DNA of 64,000 nt from NCBI GenBank assembly GCA_963969595.1, contig OZ018408.1:9607823-9671822 (forward strand), read 5' to 3'. A program made the translations under genes and the position numbers. The stretch comes from Neckera pumila. Its lineage: Eukaryota; Streptophyta; Bryopsida; Hypnales; Neckeraceae. Shown piece after piece: positions 1 through 12,515 of the stretch (positions within the stretch are counted from its first letter, which is position 1; each line of letters starts with the position of its first letter). The notes under the pieces are model-generated. The model saw nothing but the letters and a program-made list of their open reading frames with translations, was not told the DNA's origin and did no database searches.

Positions 1-198
1 CAGAAATAAATATTCCACAGGGCGCAGAAAGAAGAATCACAGCATCAGAGAATGAAAAAAGCACAGAGATACGACAGAGAAGGAAGTGTGGATCAACAAT
101 AACAAACTAAAAATCATTCTCTACACACTAACGATACATGAGATCATTCAAGAAATGAACCAAAGCAAATTTCATCGCGTATCCCTTGAGAACCTCAC

Positions 199-3100
199 CT
201 TGTGAGAGACTGCAAGCATACAGTCTAGGATCCTTAGGACCATCTTTTGGTTCCCGTTGGCTTGCGTATTTTCGTTTCCCCCCAAGAGAACTCCAAAAGA
301 TTGGAGGCTCTAAACCCTCTTTCACAGGCCTTGCTATTACACCAGGCTGAACCAGTCACACACAGGTTTAGTGGTTCGCAGTACACTCAGCAATGCTCCT
401 CAACAAAGAGGCATGCGACTCTATCAATAAAAAGAACCATCAAGATTGAACCCAAGTTCAGAGACCAAGGACCCAGGCTTAAATCCGCATACGAATTCAA
501 GTGACAGACATCATTAACCGGGTGTCTTCATACCACACGGAAGAGAAGAAGAAACATCTGCCTACGTTCGAAATAAATAAAGTATATTTAGCACTTTATC
601 GTACCTTCAAAACTTCCGCCACCCGCAGAACAGCCCTCTGATTCTCAGCACTACTGAGGTTGCCCGACCAGGCATACAGCTTTGCATTGGTTTGAAGCAG
701 GAATGAATCAGAGGAGTTCAGCGAAGCTGATAACTGAATATGACAAAGAAAATGTTACTTAGAAAACTGTCTCCAATCAGTGAGCACGCTGTGATAATGT
801 AACAAAACAAAAAGATACTGAATATCCAAGCTTTGACATCTTGATACGAATGACGGTAAGATCACCTCCACAAATGCACACTACTTACCGGGTCCACTTG
901 AACAGCTAGCACAATCTGCGGACCGGCAGCTCGCACCCGCACCAGCATTATTGCATTTTCTTTGTGGCCTGGACTTGTATGTTCCTGCCATAAGGTGGAA
1001 ACGATCCACCCGTTACTAAAGCATAAAGGAATCCTCCAGATACCATGTAATTAATATCATACACTAAGCAACTGTTAAATCAACCGGTAACCCATACTAA
1101 CTGCAACTCATATGATGAGCAAAACATGGTCCAGCAATTTGGGACATTTAGAGTCGGATAGATGTGTGACATTAAAGAAGCTAACAAACCTTCAATATGC
1201 ACATGCATTTGAACAGCGCCAAAAACTGAACAGGCTCATGCCCTTGAGAAATGTATGCCTGTCATGAATACAGATATTCACGTCACATGCACTGCAGATA
1301 TAGATACAAACACCGCACTACCTGTTACAAGTAAATTCAGTATGCTGTAGAGGAACAAAGAACCTCTAACAACATTAAAACCAGTACTCAAGTCGAGACT
1401 AAAGCCTGTCTATATTGAATGAGTCAAGACCAGAACATATGACATCGAACTGCAAAAGCCCAGTAACGAATTACAAATATGATACAGCATCGTGGAGTTT
1501 GAAGCATCAGCAAGACCACATACTACAATGGAGTGCCAATCTTGAAGGTGGAGGGAAATTACCTGCACTGCACGTCCTTTCAGTGCGGCGTTCATGTCAT
1601 TTATAATTCTTAACGACGCAGTCTTATCCTCCTGTGTACCAAAATTGCTACTTAATAATAGAGAAAATCTTAGAACATTTAGTTAATACTAACTACACAT
1701 CGTGAATATAGCAGCAGTCTAGCAACAATTCAAGTGTAAGACACTGAAATTCCAACGGCCATGCTGAACTCAGACTATAGTTATATTGTCGTATTTCCAT
1801 AAAAATTAAGGCGCTGTCATCGAAAATAGACTACAGTTTCGATATTGCGGATCCTATCTTACCGCAGGGGCATGTCGGCCAATCCAATTGCAGAGAAGGT
1901 ATTCGTCTTTACGTTCTGATCCTTGGTAAGTGTAAAGCACAATATAGCAGCAGCTGTCATAGAACTTTCCAACATCTTCAACAGGAACTTCTCTTTTCAG
2001 ACCAACTTCCACCCTCCAAACCTGAGAAAGTGGATATCACTCACGTCTGAGTAGCTTGAAGATTCCCAATGAATAAATAGAAACAGAAATTTTACATGAA
2101 GATGAGCAGAAGCGGAGATCTGAAAGATGAACACTGGACTACGAAATATTTGAAAATATTGGACCATAAGGCTAACCTCAATCTTGCCACTCAAATTCGG
2201 AAGTGGTGAGGGTTCTTCTTTGATAGGAGAACCTTTGAGGATACCCTTCGTATTTAGGCCTTGCTGCTTCAATAATGCTGTCATTACCGCACACTATCAG
2301 CTCAGTGACAATGATTGTGCAAAACATCTATGAAAATTTACACTGACGTGTTGTACAGCGAATCAAAGGCACAATTTGGAGGAGAATCTAGAAATTGACT
2401 TCTGCAATGTCGCATGCTACTGCATATATCGTGCAATTGCCGTTGTACCTGCTCTTGACATTCCTGATTAAGAACTGCAAATTGTGCAAAATGAAACTAA
2501 ACAAGTACACAAGTGTTATCAATATGGGGTAAGCATGGCCCGCGGAACCAGGTAAGAGTAAGATCAGTATGTTCAGCATACCCGCAACTTTGCCTCTTCC
2601 ATCTTCAGAAACTGGGTGCTGTCCATTTAACGGCCACTTGTCAAAATATGAACGAAATTCCAATGTTTCAAATCCCTCAATGATCCGGGTGATCTGTGTA
2701 TGCTTTGGCCTTTCCTGACCAGTGATATAACCCTGGATATATACAGTAGATATTTCAGAATGTAATTAACAATATATGATTACCGCATATATATATATAG
2801 CTAATGATTGATGGCTCATACTCATCAAGTTGCACATGGAGATACATGATAAACGAACTTCTTAAAATAAACAACAAAGATTCGGGATACATAATATTTT
2901 TGAGTCCGTTGATGAGATATTAAAGAGGACATAAATTGCAGATAGATATTTCGTTACATTAATCCATAGTTTACACTAATGTATTGAATTTTTCACATCT
3001 AATTAAATAACAACATAATAACAAATACAATCAAAATCACGGTAAATGTCATTAAAAACAAATGGCAACAGGGAATTGCCTCAACAGTTGAAATGGCAGC

Positions 3101-5870
3101 CTTTCTTGCATCCAGTGATGTATTGCGACCTGCCCATATATATAGCTCAGTGCCGCAATCGAGTAGATTACACTTGCCGCTATCCAACATGTCTTTCGAG
3201 GTTTCCACTCCCTTGAAGAGCCCATCTATGATACTTGAGTATCCAATACCCACCATCAGTCATCAGTAATAATCAACAATGCATACAGGACTACATATTG
3301 CACAGTTCTGAAATCTGTGTATAGTATACACATGACTCCCGCTGCATCTCCTATTAATGCATCTCTTATTCACAGGCTTTCTTTCAGGTTTCCAGGTTTC
3401 CAGGTTTCCACCTTAAGCAATTGCTGCACATTCCTAGGATGGAGGACACGTAAATAAATCTAAACGCAAGAATGTAACACAACACGGTTGAACGAGTGAT
3501 AAGCAGGAAACACTCGCATACCACAATAGCTTAGGCTTGGCCAACTCAGGAGCATCATCAGCAACAGCCGCTTTCTTCGTCAGTGGAGCAAAGCCTCCGA
3601 ATAGGACCCAGAACTGCCCTGTGTCTGCCTCGGACCCGAGCGTGCCATCATCTGCAAAACAATGAAATACATAGTTACGTAATCAAGTGCTTGCATAATC
3701 CAAAAATCAGAAAACTAATTAAGCAGCACAAAGTCAGAAACTGTTGAACGCCCATTTGTCCTCGACATGACATATTATAAGCTCATTCACACGATTTAGA
3801 GAACGCAACTCAACAAGCTCAATGCGTCAGTTCAAACCATTACATGATAATTCAGTTTAACTTTGGAATTCAGAAGCTAATTGTCTCATCTGGTTCATTA
3901 CCTATAATGATAACTTCGCATTTCCCATCATGATCTGTATCTTTAATATATTGGACAACTTCTAGAGCTTTTCCTCTCTCTTGAACGCTGGATGTCACTC
4001 CATTGAACTGGAAGATTGTAAATTCCGTATCCAGGATAAAGACATCATCATGGTTGAGTGAGGAACGGGCAAAGGGCACCTGTCATACAGAGGCAGTAAA
4101 GGAATAGTTGAGCTCAAAATGGGCTCAAATCTTGTATTGTTATTGAAGAAGACATAGATCCTGCATCCTGATTAGTTTTCCCTTATTATGAAAGACAGGA
4201 CTCTTCTTGTAGACCAAAAAATTAACCCAAAATAGGGTACAGTATTAATAGCTAAAGGAAAGAAATCAAGAGACTGAAACCCAACATTTATCTTACAACT
4301 AATACCTGTCGAGGCCTACAAAAACTTAATAATAAAATAGCATTTGATATTGACAGAAGGAAGGATAGGGAGAGGTGCAATAGATTAGGACCAGTTAGGC
4401 AGAGAATTTGTTTCAGACCTGTGATACTCGAACAGCACGCCTCCCCTTCACAACGAATAAGCGAGGCTCAACTTTCCCAGCCTCGACTTTCTTGAATCCA
4501 GAGACAACACCACCTTCCATGGGGATGATACATGGCTTGAAATAAGATAGGAAAAGATCTGTCTCATGCTCCTGAGTTTCTCTATATTGAACCGCACGAC
4601 CACCTAAAGCCGCATCCAGCTCAACTGTTTTGATGGCCGCTGTGCCAGCCTCATCCTACAGCCACCATACAATTACCGATAAGCGCTTATTTCATAAAAT
4701 CACTCAGAAAGTTGAGATATTTCTTTTTCACACCACAGCTTGACTGTATGCAGTCTCCATGTAGTACAGGTTACAAAAAGTAACTAAAAATTTCGACAGT
4801 ATTATCGAACAACCAGGGTTGAGGTAGGAAAATTGAGTCATCTTCTGGGTACTCCGCTACCTATCTCAAGAAAGTTGAAGCAAAGATATTCTGTAATTCA
4901 TGTAAGCGGTTCAAATAGCGGTTCAAAAATTTGATGAACATTGAATGTTTCAGCGCTAAGAGCACCTGAGTTGTATACTTTCCAAGCCAAAAGTGAATGT
5001 CATAGTGGAATCCTCCAGTCTTCAGTGCTGTGGTCTGTTACCAAAACGCGCACAAAATATAGAGGACTAAGTCAAGACGAAAACAACAGCCTGATAAGGT
5101 ACTATGAATAATTCTGAGGTTACATTGACCAGTTTATCGACACAACATAGCATATATCTTACAATATCTGAAGAAATAAAATGCACTACATCCATCCTAC
5201 CACACTCTTCTAAAATTAATCATAATAATAAACAATTACAATCATAAGTCACACAAAAAATAAGACGAGACTAGTCCCGACCATAATTGATAGTGCAGTT
5301 TTAGCTATTTGAAAATTCAACAATAAATTGCCAAACTTTAAGGTTCAACTATATCAAAATATGTTATATGGACCAAATGCAAAGAATCAAAGTAATTGGC
5401 AAAGTCTCCCTGCAAAAGAGCAGCCATAAATTTGAAGACAGACTATCCGAATTCATAGAATTCTCAGAAATTGCTAGAAAGCAAGTCCTCCTGAGATTCA
5501 AGCAAGCACATAAAGGAGCGGAAGTAATACCCTGAGCAAAATGTAAGAATCTCCAGAGTAAAATTTTCCATGTGATTCCTTAGGTAGGGGCACTGGTTTG
5601 AAATTTTCGATGCGCCATACATCCATTCCTCTGCAGAAAAAGTCAAAGTCAAAGGAAACAATTGATTGAAGGATTATATCGAACGTATGTTACTAATCCA
5701 ACAAAGGAGACCCTACTGAAGAATACAATATCCTTATGACTGATAATAGAAAGCACAACTAGAATGACATTTAGAAGGACATCCAGGAATGACAACCCGG
5801 ATATGGTAGGATACGGTTTCTGTCCAACTCCTTGGAAAGCAACGTCGACATTCTTCATAGACACAGCCAT
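199..5870 (-). CDS. VLN: Villin (actin-bundling gelsolin/villin family), 3' end beyond the left edge
   Basis: Villins bind, bundle and, with calcium, sever or cap cytosolic actin filaments. Fifteen exons read in order on the minus strand: 5815-5870, 5531-5630, 4966-5034, 4419-4655, 3902-4079, 3522-3651, 3080-3233, 2582-2732, 2177-2277, 1863-2021, 1563-1631, 1190-1258, 889-984, 605-733, 199-346. Codon phases agree across all joins except that the 5' border of 889-984 is uncertain and may extend towards 1050. The ATG at 5868-5870 opens the family-typical start with [17 protein letters not shown]. Gelsolin repeats G1 (residues ~1-154), G2 (from [14 protein letters not shown]), G3 ([15 protein letters not shown]), G4 (KIEVWRVE) and G5 ([20 protein letters not shown]) are visible, about 615 residues. 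G6, the linker and the headpiece would lie left of position 199. The intron after 3080 has a GC donor. Frame is intact, so it is probably functional. Confidence 0.95.
3385..3410. repeat. Short 8-bp tandem repeat in a villin intron
   Basis: Three tandem copies of the octamer aggtttcc, followed by a partial copy, lie in the intron between villin exons 3522-3651 and 3080-3233. No function is evident. Confidence 0.8.
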
Positions 5871-7900
5871 CAGGCTGTTTCTCAAAATCACTTTTGACTC
5901 TTGTAATTGCCCTCAAAGTCACATACATAATCGCATGGTAGTTACTTAAACTATCTGCATGTGCACCTGTAAAGACAAGGGGAAAAAATGACCTAATCAG
6001 AAAAAAACCTTAGAAATAAAACATCTTTCCAACTCTTCTGCAATAAAAGCGTTAGGTCTTGTACGTGAGTGCACAACAATAAGCTAAGTCTAGAATACTG
6101 TTGTGCTGGACCTCCGCTAACAGATCACAAAAGTAGTTACACGAAAAGTAGTTTCCGAATTCATAGTTTCCGAGACACGAGTTACGAGAATTCATAATTT
6201 CCAAGATAGTTTCCGTGATAAAAGCTTGATCTAAAGCGCGCCAATGGAGAATTCGTTAACTTATTCACTGACGAATTTCCTGTCACCAAAAAACAAAAAA
6301 ACGAGGCCAGAAGACGATGCTCGATAGCATTAAGCTTTCAAGTCATTAAGGGATGTTCACAACGGATCCTCACATCTAGAATTGCAAAAATTCTAAGAAA
6401 TACCGCATGCACGAAACTCACGATCAAATTTGAGGAGAGGCAAATAACACAAAAGATCTCCTCCGACCAATCTTCGGAGCAACAGACGAAGCACCAAAGC
6501 GGGAGGAGACAGATCCAGCAACGAATATAAAAACTAAAAAATCCTCTCCCAACATAGTTCGATTCCTGGCACCAAAAGGTTTGCTTCTTAACCGCAAATC
6601 GACACAAGCCGGCATCAATCCATACACGCTCTTCCCTTCCACTAAACCACAGACAGAGCTCATGGAAAAGCTGACCGCAAATCTGATCTCTTACTGCGAA
6701 AAACTAGAGAAAACGAGAAAATTGAATAAAAAATAAAGATGGCTACATTGGTGAAGGTACAGATACAGGCTCTGTCCCATATGCTGCTTAACACAGAATC
6801 CCTATTCCAAAACAATCAAGCTTCCTTCAGCAAAAAGGAATACAAACCGCTGCGATTGGAAGATCGAAACGATAGTAGGACGTAACGACCCCGTAACCTA
6901 TTGCCATATGATCCCTCTACCCCTGGAAAATGCGAGCATTTCCGCCATCGCAAACCTACTTTGTCAAAGAGTCACATAAAACAAAAGATCGGATCCACTT
7001 TCTGCCATTGCTCCCCCAGTCTATGGCCGCAGGAATTCCAGTGGTCAATACGCTTCTCAGAGAGATGCAGAAAGACTCGCAACTGAGAATTTTGAACTGA
7101 CAGAAAAGGCCATAATACTTCGAACAACATAATGAATGACGGCGAACTCAATTTCAAACTACTCCAATGAGTACCACAAAGCATCACAGAACACGTTCTC
7201 GCTCACCCCTCCAACGAGGTCCACAGTCCCCAATCTGCTCACATTGAAAATCATCATTATGCGCGAAACAAAATAGTCGTACTCACCGACAAAAACGACA
7301 GTGGTGGACTGTCACCAATGCTCTAGAGACCGGGCGTTGAACTCATACATCGCGTAACGACCTGCATCGCCATCGCCAAAACGATCGCCACGACAGATGC
7401 AAAAGATGTAGAATAGTAAAATTTGAAGTGAGAGAAGCCGGGAGAGGGGCGGAGCTGTGGAGAAGAGGTGAATAAGAGTTTGGCGAACTGCGCGACGATT
7501 TTTGTTGAAGCTTTGGTTGGGATCGGAAAGCACGACGAGGACGAAGACGACGACGACGAGGATGCGGAAGCAGCAAAGGGTGAGATAAGTTGCAGTAGAA
7601 GACGCCGAGGGGTTTTGAGAGCCTGGCTCGGCTCGGCTCGGCTCGACGCTTAAGAAGTCCGTCCTCCTCGAATGTTGAGCAGGCCGGCCAGGGAGGCAGC
7701 CCAGCCCCAAACCAAAAAATTCTGACCCCGCCCGCTTGGCCTGGTCGGAGTCAGTCCTGGACTTTTTCGTCCCGCCCGCCTGGAAGGAGCCGGAGTTGGG
7801 TTGCTTGCTTGACTGAGACAGACCTGGTGCCCCGTGGGGTTTGGGGAACCGGCCAACTAGGAAAAGCTCGCAAGCTGCCATCTTGGGGCGCTCACTTTCT
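5871..7900 (-). promoter_or_regulatory. Villin 5' leader, leader intron(s) and promoter region
   Basis: A pyrimidine-rich acceptor (ccccttgtctttacag) ends at 5967, so 5871-5966 is read as the 5' untranslated part of the first coding exon. A good donor (GTCG|GTGAGT) occurs at 7287/7286, which suggests a noncoding first exon to its right and a leader intron of about 1.3 kb. The DNA around 7400-7880 is far richer in GC than its surroundings and contains pentamer repeats of GGCTC near 7624-7646, as expected for a plant core promoter. Several overlapping ORFs here are best explained by base composition. The leader structure is inference from splice signals. Confidence 0.5.
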
Positions 7901-8298
7901 TATTTGAAATGGAAATGGTTTGGCCCTTTTTTATTCGGATAATATCTACTGTAAGTTGTACATAAGCTAGACAAGCCTATTACCACCCTGATTTGCAATC
8001 TGAATACCTTGCAATTCCAAGAGGGGCACATATTTCGCAGAGGTGTGTGCTTGTTTCACAAATCAAACGCAAGTGGAATTATAATTTTCCGATGGATATT
8101 GTAATTTCTGTGAATTTTTGAAGTAATTAGCCTGAAATTGCAAAACTATGCATAGAGTGGAGATATAAACGCTCTATCAACAACCCATTACCGCCCTACT
8201 ATGTATTTATAAGCACTTAAGTATCCACCAATCAAGGGTTGACACGTTATCCCATGTTGACATTAAAACCAAAATCTTGTCAAGATTTTGCCAGAATC
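7901..8298. other. Intergenic, nothing recognised
   Basis: AT-rich spacer between the GC-rich villin promoter and the first TTAA MITE. No ORF of note, RNA gene or repeat boundary was seen. Confidence 0.5.
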
Positions 8299-8302
8299 TT
8301 AA

Positions 8303-9229
8303 CCCCTAAAGGACCAAGGCCTTTTACCTACCAAAAAACATCCAAAACTGTCATCTCTATAGCAAAGAGTAAAAAAAATTGAAAATTGTTTTTTTTTTCA
8401 CATCTGATTGTAGGATCTTGTACCTAACTAGTATGGCAATGTGCGGAAAAAATTTCAGAATTTTTGACTGCATAGATTGCAAGATATCTGCGTTTAAAGT
8501 GAAAAAATCAAGGTTTTCAGCACATTGTGGGACTAGATTTTATGACTTTGAACATTTTTAACTTTAAAGTTTTGCACTACAAAGTTTTGAGCTTTTAATC
8601 TTTATAGTAGAGAATTAAGTTGAGAGTCTAGGGGGAAGAAACAAATCCAAAGAAACTTGATTTTCATTATTAAAAAAAATTGTTAAATAGAAGTAGGTAT
8701 GAGATAGAAGGAAAATCTAAAATATTAATCTTTTATATGGAATTAAAAATCACTAATCCCAATGGTGAGATTGTTTTAGCAAAAAAACTAAACCTTGTGG
8801 ACTTCTTTTTTTTGGAAAATTATAAAAATTGCATTCAGAAATGAATCCTACAAGTTATTTTTTTCAAGAAGATGCTCTAAGTGCCCGAAAATCAAGATTG
8901 TCTAGGACTCTCTCATAACAAATCCAAATGAAATGAATCAAAGCTTCCTAGATAGACAAAAATATAATCTATAAGAAAAAAAAAAGAAAAAAAGAAAAAT
9001 ATTAAATTGCAAAAATTGTTTAGGCTGCCCCACGTCCCCTATTTTGAGCTTATTTGGGCATAACTTTTTTTTTCCGGGCACCGATTAAAAAAAAAAAATT
9101 GTATTCTCATGAAGCTTAGCAGTTTTTCTATCTTCAAAAAAGTTTCAAAAAATCACAACAAAACTTCAACCCGTAGGTACCTATCTGAAATCCCATTTGT
9201 CCCCTGAAAGGACAATGGTCCTTTAGGGG
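8303..9229 (+). mobile_element. piggyBac-like TTAA MITE, copy 1 (complete)
   Basis: 927 bp flanked by TTAA on both sides (8299-8302 and 9230-9233). The left end is CCCCTAAAGGACCAAGG and the right end TGGTCCTTTAGGGG, so the terminal inverted repeats start with CCCCTAAAGGACCA. A TTAA target duplication with CCC-starting ends is the signature of the piggyBac superfamily. The inside is AT-rich and noncoding, so it is non-autonomous. The right terminus carries a second inverted copy (CCCCTGAAAGGAC ~9201-9213) that can fold on the end itself. Same length and ends as the copy at 53869. Confidence 0.85.
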
Positions 9230-9233
9230 TTAA

Positions 9234-9589
9234 AAGGTTTAGGATATTTTTTGGAGAGATTTGGATGGAGCAGTAAATGCAATTGGGACCAACAGTACGC
9301 TACAAAATTGAGAAGCAAACGGTCCACCTTATATACTACAAGCAATCGGGTCGGGGTGAACTTGGCCCCCTTGCTCATCCTCAGTTTCCAAGTCATTTCA
9401 AGGGTGCAAGAAAAAAATAATGCACCCTGTTTTGTGCTTGATTAATTTATCTGGTATACCTTGCCTAGCTAATTTGAGGCCTTTAATTGCAAATATGAAT
9501 TCAAACTTTGCAAATTTAATCATGCTTGGAAATAAATAAAAATTGAATGTTTTCCCGAGGGATCAAGCAAGGTGGTCATTTCACCCTAG
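9234..9589. other. Intergenic, nothing recognised
   Basis: Short spacer between two MITEs. The small ORF at 9251-9445 has no recognisable similarity and is likely chance. Confidence 0.4.
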
Positions 9590-9598
9590 CTAGCAACT

Positions 9599-9864
9599 GG
9601 GGGACGTTAAATCCGTCGCACAAAGTGGGACCAGCAGAGTGGATTTACCCGGGGAAAAATGCAAGACTTTTTTATTTTCCACATATGATAAACTTTGCAA
9701 AATTTGATTTTATATTTACAATCATAGGCTCCAAACTAGCTGCGAGAGGTCTAAAATATATCCCAAACATGTTACTAAAATAGGGGGCTTTTTTTACTTT
9801 TATCCTTCAGAACACAAAATTCACCCTGCTAGTCCCACTATGTACAACGAGTTTAACGCCTTAC
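9599..9864. mobile_element. Mutator-type MITE, copy 1
   Basis: 266 bp with long terminal inverted repeats (~45 bp): the left end starts GGGGGACGTTAAA, and the right end reads TTTAACGCCTTAC, preceded by the conserved word GTCCCACTA matching AGTGGGAC in the left arm. The flanks are CTAGCAACT (9590-9598) and CAAGCAACC (9865-9873), 9 bp with two mismatches, consistent with an aged 9-bp target duplication. A second copy at 34501 has a perfect 9-bp duplication. Noncoding. Confidence 0.75.
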
Positions 9865-9873
9865 CAAGCAACC

Positions 9874-11139
9874 TCAAATTGCAATGAATCATCACATTCA
9901 CGTTGAGGAAGAATGTTCACTTGTTGCGTTCTAAATTTTCATAGTGAACGTCAAATGAAATGATTGGATGTTATTTCTCCGAAATGAAAAAGTGACGGAT
10001 TTTGTAACAAGAATCATAATAAGGGTCATGACACTCCGTACTCAATATAATAGATTTCCCTCAATTTTCATCAAATGGATCATACCAAAGGTTGTGGCAT
10101 TTTGAAATTTCAAACATTGCTTGATGGAATAGGAATTCGTTAGATTGTCATTCTAATTAGGTTGCCCAATTTAATATAAAGGTATATGATGGAAAACTAA
10201 ATTTCAAAATCTACTATTTTTATCAATAATAGAAACACAAAAAGTATCATATTTGTCATCATTTTACTGATTACATAAAATAATGATAAATGTCAAAAAA
10301 CTAATGTAGATTTATCCAATGAGAGTATTTGTTATAAAAAGAATGAGAAGTTATTTGGACAAAACTTGATGGCTTGAAATACTTTGTTCATCATCCTAAG
10401 GATGACCTTAAGGACATATAAGGATTAAATCCTAAAGGGAGTTGAATGCGTTTGCCCTTATTGTGTAGATTGTGTGTTTTGGAATACAAAGATGTATTTG
10501 AAAGTGCAAAAATTTCCAATTGGCTTGATTTTTTGGGCAAATTTATAAAGTATAAAGAGGGGGTTGTATAAAATTTGCAATTTTTTTGGACGTTGCTATG
10601 CAATTTTCAAGAAAATATTGTATTCACAAACAAGCAAAAATGGTGTTATATTATCACTTTGTCAAGATGTAGACCATGGAACGAAGTCCTAAATCACTTC
10701 CTAATCTTTGAAATGAATAGACATGCCAATTGTATGGATGGCCATGTTTTTGCTTGTGTAATGGACACATTCAGTAAAAATTTAGTAAATTGTCTATAGA
10801 TGATTTGGTTTCAAGTCACCATACTTTTGATTCGTACAAGGAGAACAATATGTGTGCATACAAGTGTGTGTTGATAGCATGTGCGAATAGTGACCTCAAG
10901 GCACTTGGAGATGACTTTTTCCTCCAATTGATTCTGGAATCCATTACCTTTGATTTGTACTTCATTTCTTGAATAATGACATTTGGACATGAGGACAATG
11001 AGCGGAAGTGGTTAGAGAGTAACAAATTGTACAATGATTATATGCTATGATTACAACCTATGCTTACCCTTGTCATCCTTTGGAAGTACAATAACCTTGA
11101 TATGTGTATGTGGTCATACCTTGGTATTTGAATATACCT
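9874..11139. other. Intergenic AT-rich DNA
   Basis: No gene recognised. Several small ORFs (for example 10575-10799 and 10790-10972) lack any domain and have the composition of their surroundings. Confidence 0.4.
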
Positions 11140-11142
11140 CTA

Positions 11143-11288
11143 CACTAGACAAAAAACTATATTGCTTTCAATAAGCTCTCAACAAAGTCTAGTTGATGTT
11201 TTTTGTTAGAACCATCAGTTTCTAACAAAAAAACTTCAACTAGAATTTGTTGAAAGCTTGTTGAAAGCACCACAGTTTTCTTCTAGTG
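11143..11288. mobile_element. CACTA-type foldback MITE
   Basis: 146 bp forming one long imperfect hairpin with ~65-70-bp arms around the loop near 11211-11217. The termini are CACTAGACAAAAAACT and AGTTTTCTTCTAGTG, the CACTA superfamily end. The 3-bp flanks are identical (cta at 11140-11142 and 11289-11291), the expected CACTA target duplication. It is too small to code for anything. A microRNA-like hairpin is the alternative reading, but the terminal CACTA and the duplication favour a transposon. Confidence 0.7.
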
Positions 11289-11339
11289 CTAGTACCTAAT
11301 CTCACATGGTTTGAATCAAAAGATGAAGACGTGCCCACA

Positions 11340-11410
11340 AATGACTCTAGGCTCTCATAAATAGATGGTGTACATTTTGGCAAGAATCTATAGGAATGAA
11401 TTTTAAAAAT
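11340..11410. repeat. Dispersed ~70-110-bp repeat, copy 1
   Basis: Shares the block around ctctcataaatag...ggtgtacatttt...caagaatctata with 12445-12515 and 29150-29225. No end structure is visible, so its class is unknown. Confidence 0.5.
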
Positions 11411-11827
11411 AGGCCACAGCAGGGCTTATTTTTTCATTTTTTATAAAGTGCCAAAGTGGCAATATAAAATGTTATTGTAGTGCTCTAAATTTCAGCATTC
11501 ATCCACATATTGAATAGAAAAAATTGCATTAGCATATATTACATGTCTATAATTATGTTTTCATCTACAATCTTATGATTTCATCCAAAGATTTTTTTAA
11601 ATTTGAAGTTTTTTGTCAAAAAACTCCACGTTGATTTGTCATTTTTTAGCCAAATTATTTTTTTGTAGTTCAATCTGGCACTAGAAAGCCCAAAAAAAAA
11701 ATGCTAGAAAGTGGTGAGGTTAATTAGAAGAGTTATGGGTTTTAAAAAAAATTACTCATACTTTTATTATTGTTGCAAATTTAATGCATAACTAGTGTGA
11801 CCCTGTGCCGTTGGCCCAATTTTCATC
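11411..11827. other. Intergenic AT-rich DNA
   Basis: No feature recognised besides homopolymer runs. Confidence 0.4.
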
Positions 11828-11900
11828 TACTCCCGGTTCCACTCCTGGTTCTACTTCCGATTCTACTCCCAGTTCTACTCCCGGTTCCACTCCCAGTACC
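11828..11900. repeat. 12-bp minisatellite
   Basis: About six copies of a 12-mer with consensus tactcccggttc, variants at two or three positions. The unit is a multiple of three, so the array stays open in several frames, but no flanking coding sequence was found. Confidence 0.85.
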
Positions 11901-12091
11901 AAGAACGCCACCAAAATCAAAGTAAAAGTAATTTTCTAATTTTTTAATCAATAAATACTTTGAAATTCAATAACTTTTGCACCACCACTCCAAACGCCAC
12001 GAAACCAAGCCGATGCACCCCTCCTCGGCGAGAGCTTTCCGACGGTACCAAGCACGTGGCCGGGGATGCACGGTCAGGAAGTTGTCCACGC

Positions 12092-12148
12092 TACAAACAA
12101 ATCAAACAAACAAATAAACAAACAAACAAACAAACAAACAAACAAACA
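12092..12148. repeat. (CAAA)n microsatellite
   Basis: Run of caaa tetramers with a few interruptions (atcaaac, aaataaac). Confidence 0.95.
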
Positions 12149-12444
12149 GCCTCATTTAAGGTATTGATTTAACCAGCCCACCCTTTGAGCCTAAATGATT
12201 TATAAATGACAACACATCCAATGATTATTATCTCTATAGTGGAGGCACATGCAAAACAAGGTAACTTCATCTAAAATCAACTAAAAAAACAATTCTATCA
12301 TGCCTTCTATTATAATATTGAAAAAAGTTCGTGGAATTTTTGTTGGTACTAGTAGTTATTAGTTAAAGAGGATTTAGATTCTCTTAGATTGTATTTTATG
12401 ATCTCTATATGAATAAACTATGAATTTTTAAAGTGTTCAAAATA

Positions 12445-12515
12445 GGTATTTTTAAGACCAACCCCAAGTTCTCATAAGTAGTGGGAGTACATTTTAGACA
12501 AGAATCTATAGACGT
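12445..12515. repeat. Dispersed repeat, copy 2
   Basis: Contains accaaccccaagttctcat, agtgggagtacattttaga and caagaatctataga, matching 29150-29225 and less well 11340-11410. The similarity to the 29-kb copy extends about 40 bp upstream. Confidence 0.5.

Noticed and set aside
3226..3521. An extra small villin exon
   Set aside because: First suspected to fix phase, but an acceptor at 3234 (actcaag|T) gives the family-like KLLCIIDG join in phase, so no extra exon is needed.
7312..7881. 189-residue minus-strand ORF right of villin
   Set aside because: It lies in the GC-rich promoter/leader zone, has low-complexity Arg/Ser/Pro and poly-Val stretches, no domain, and contains the presumed first exon of villin. 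Best explained by composition.
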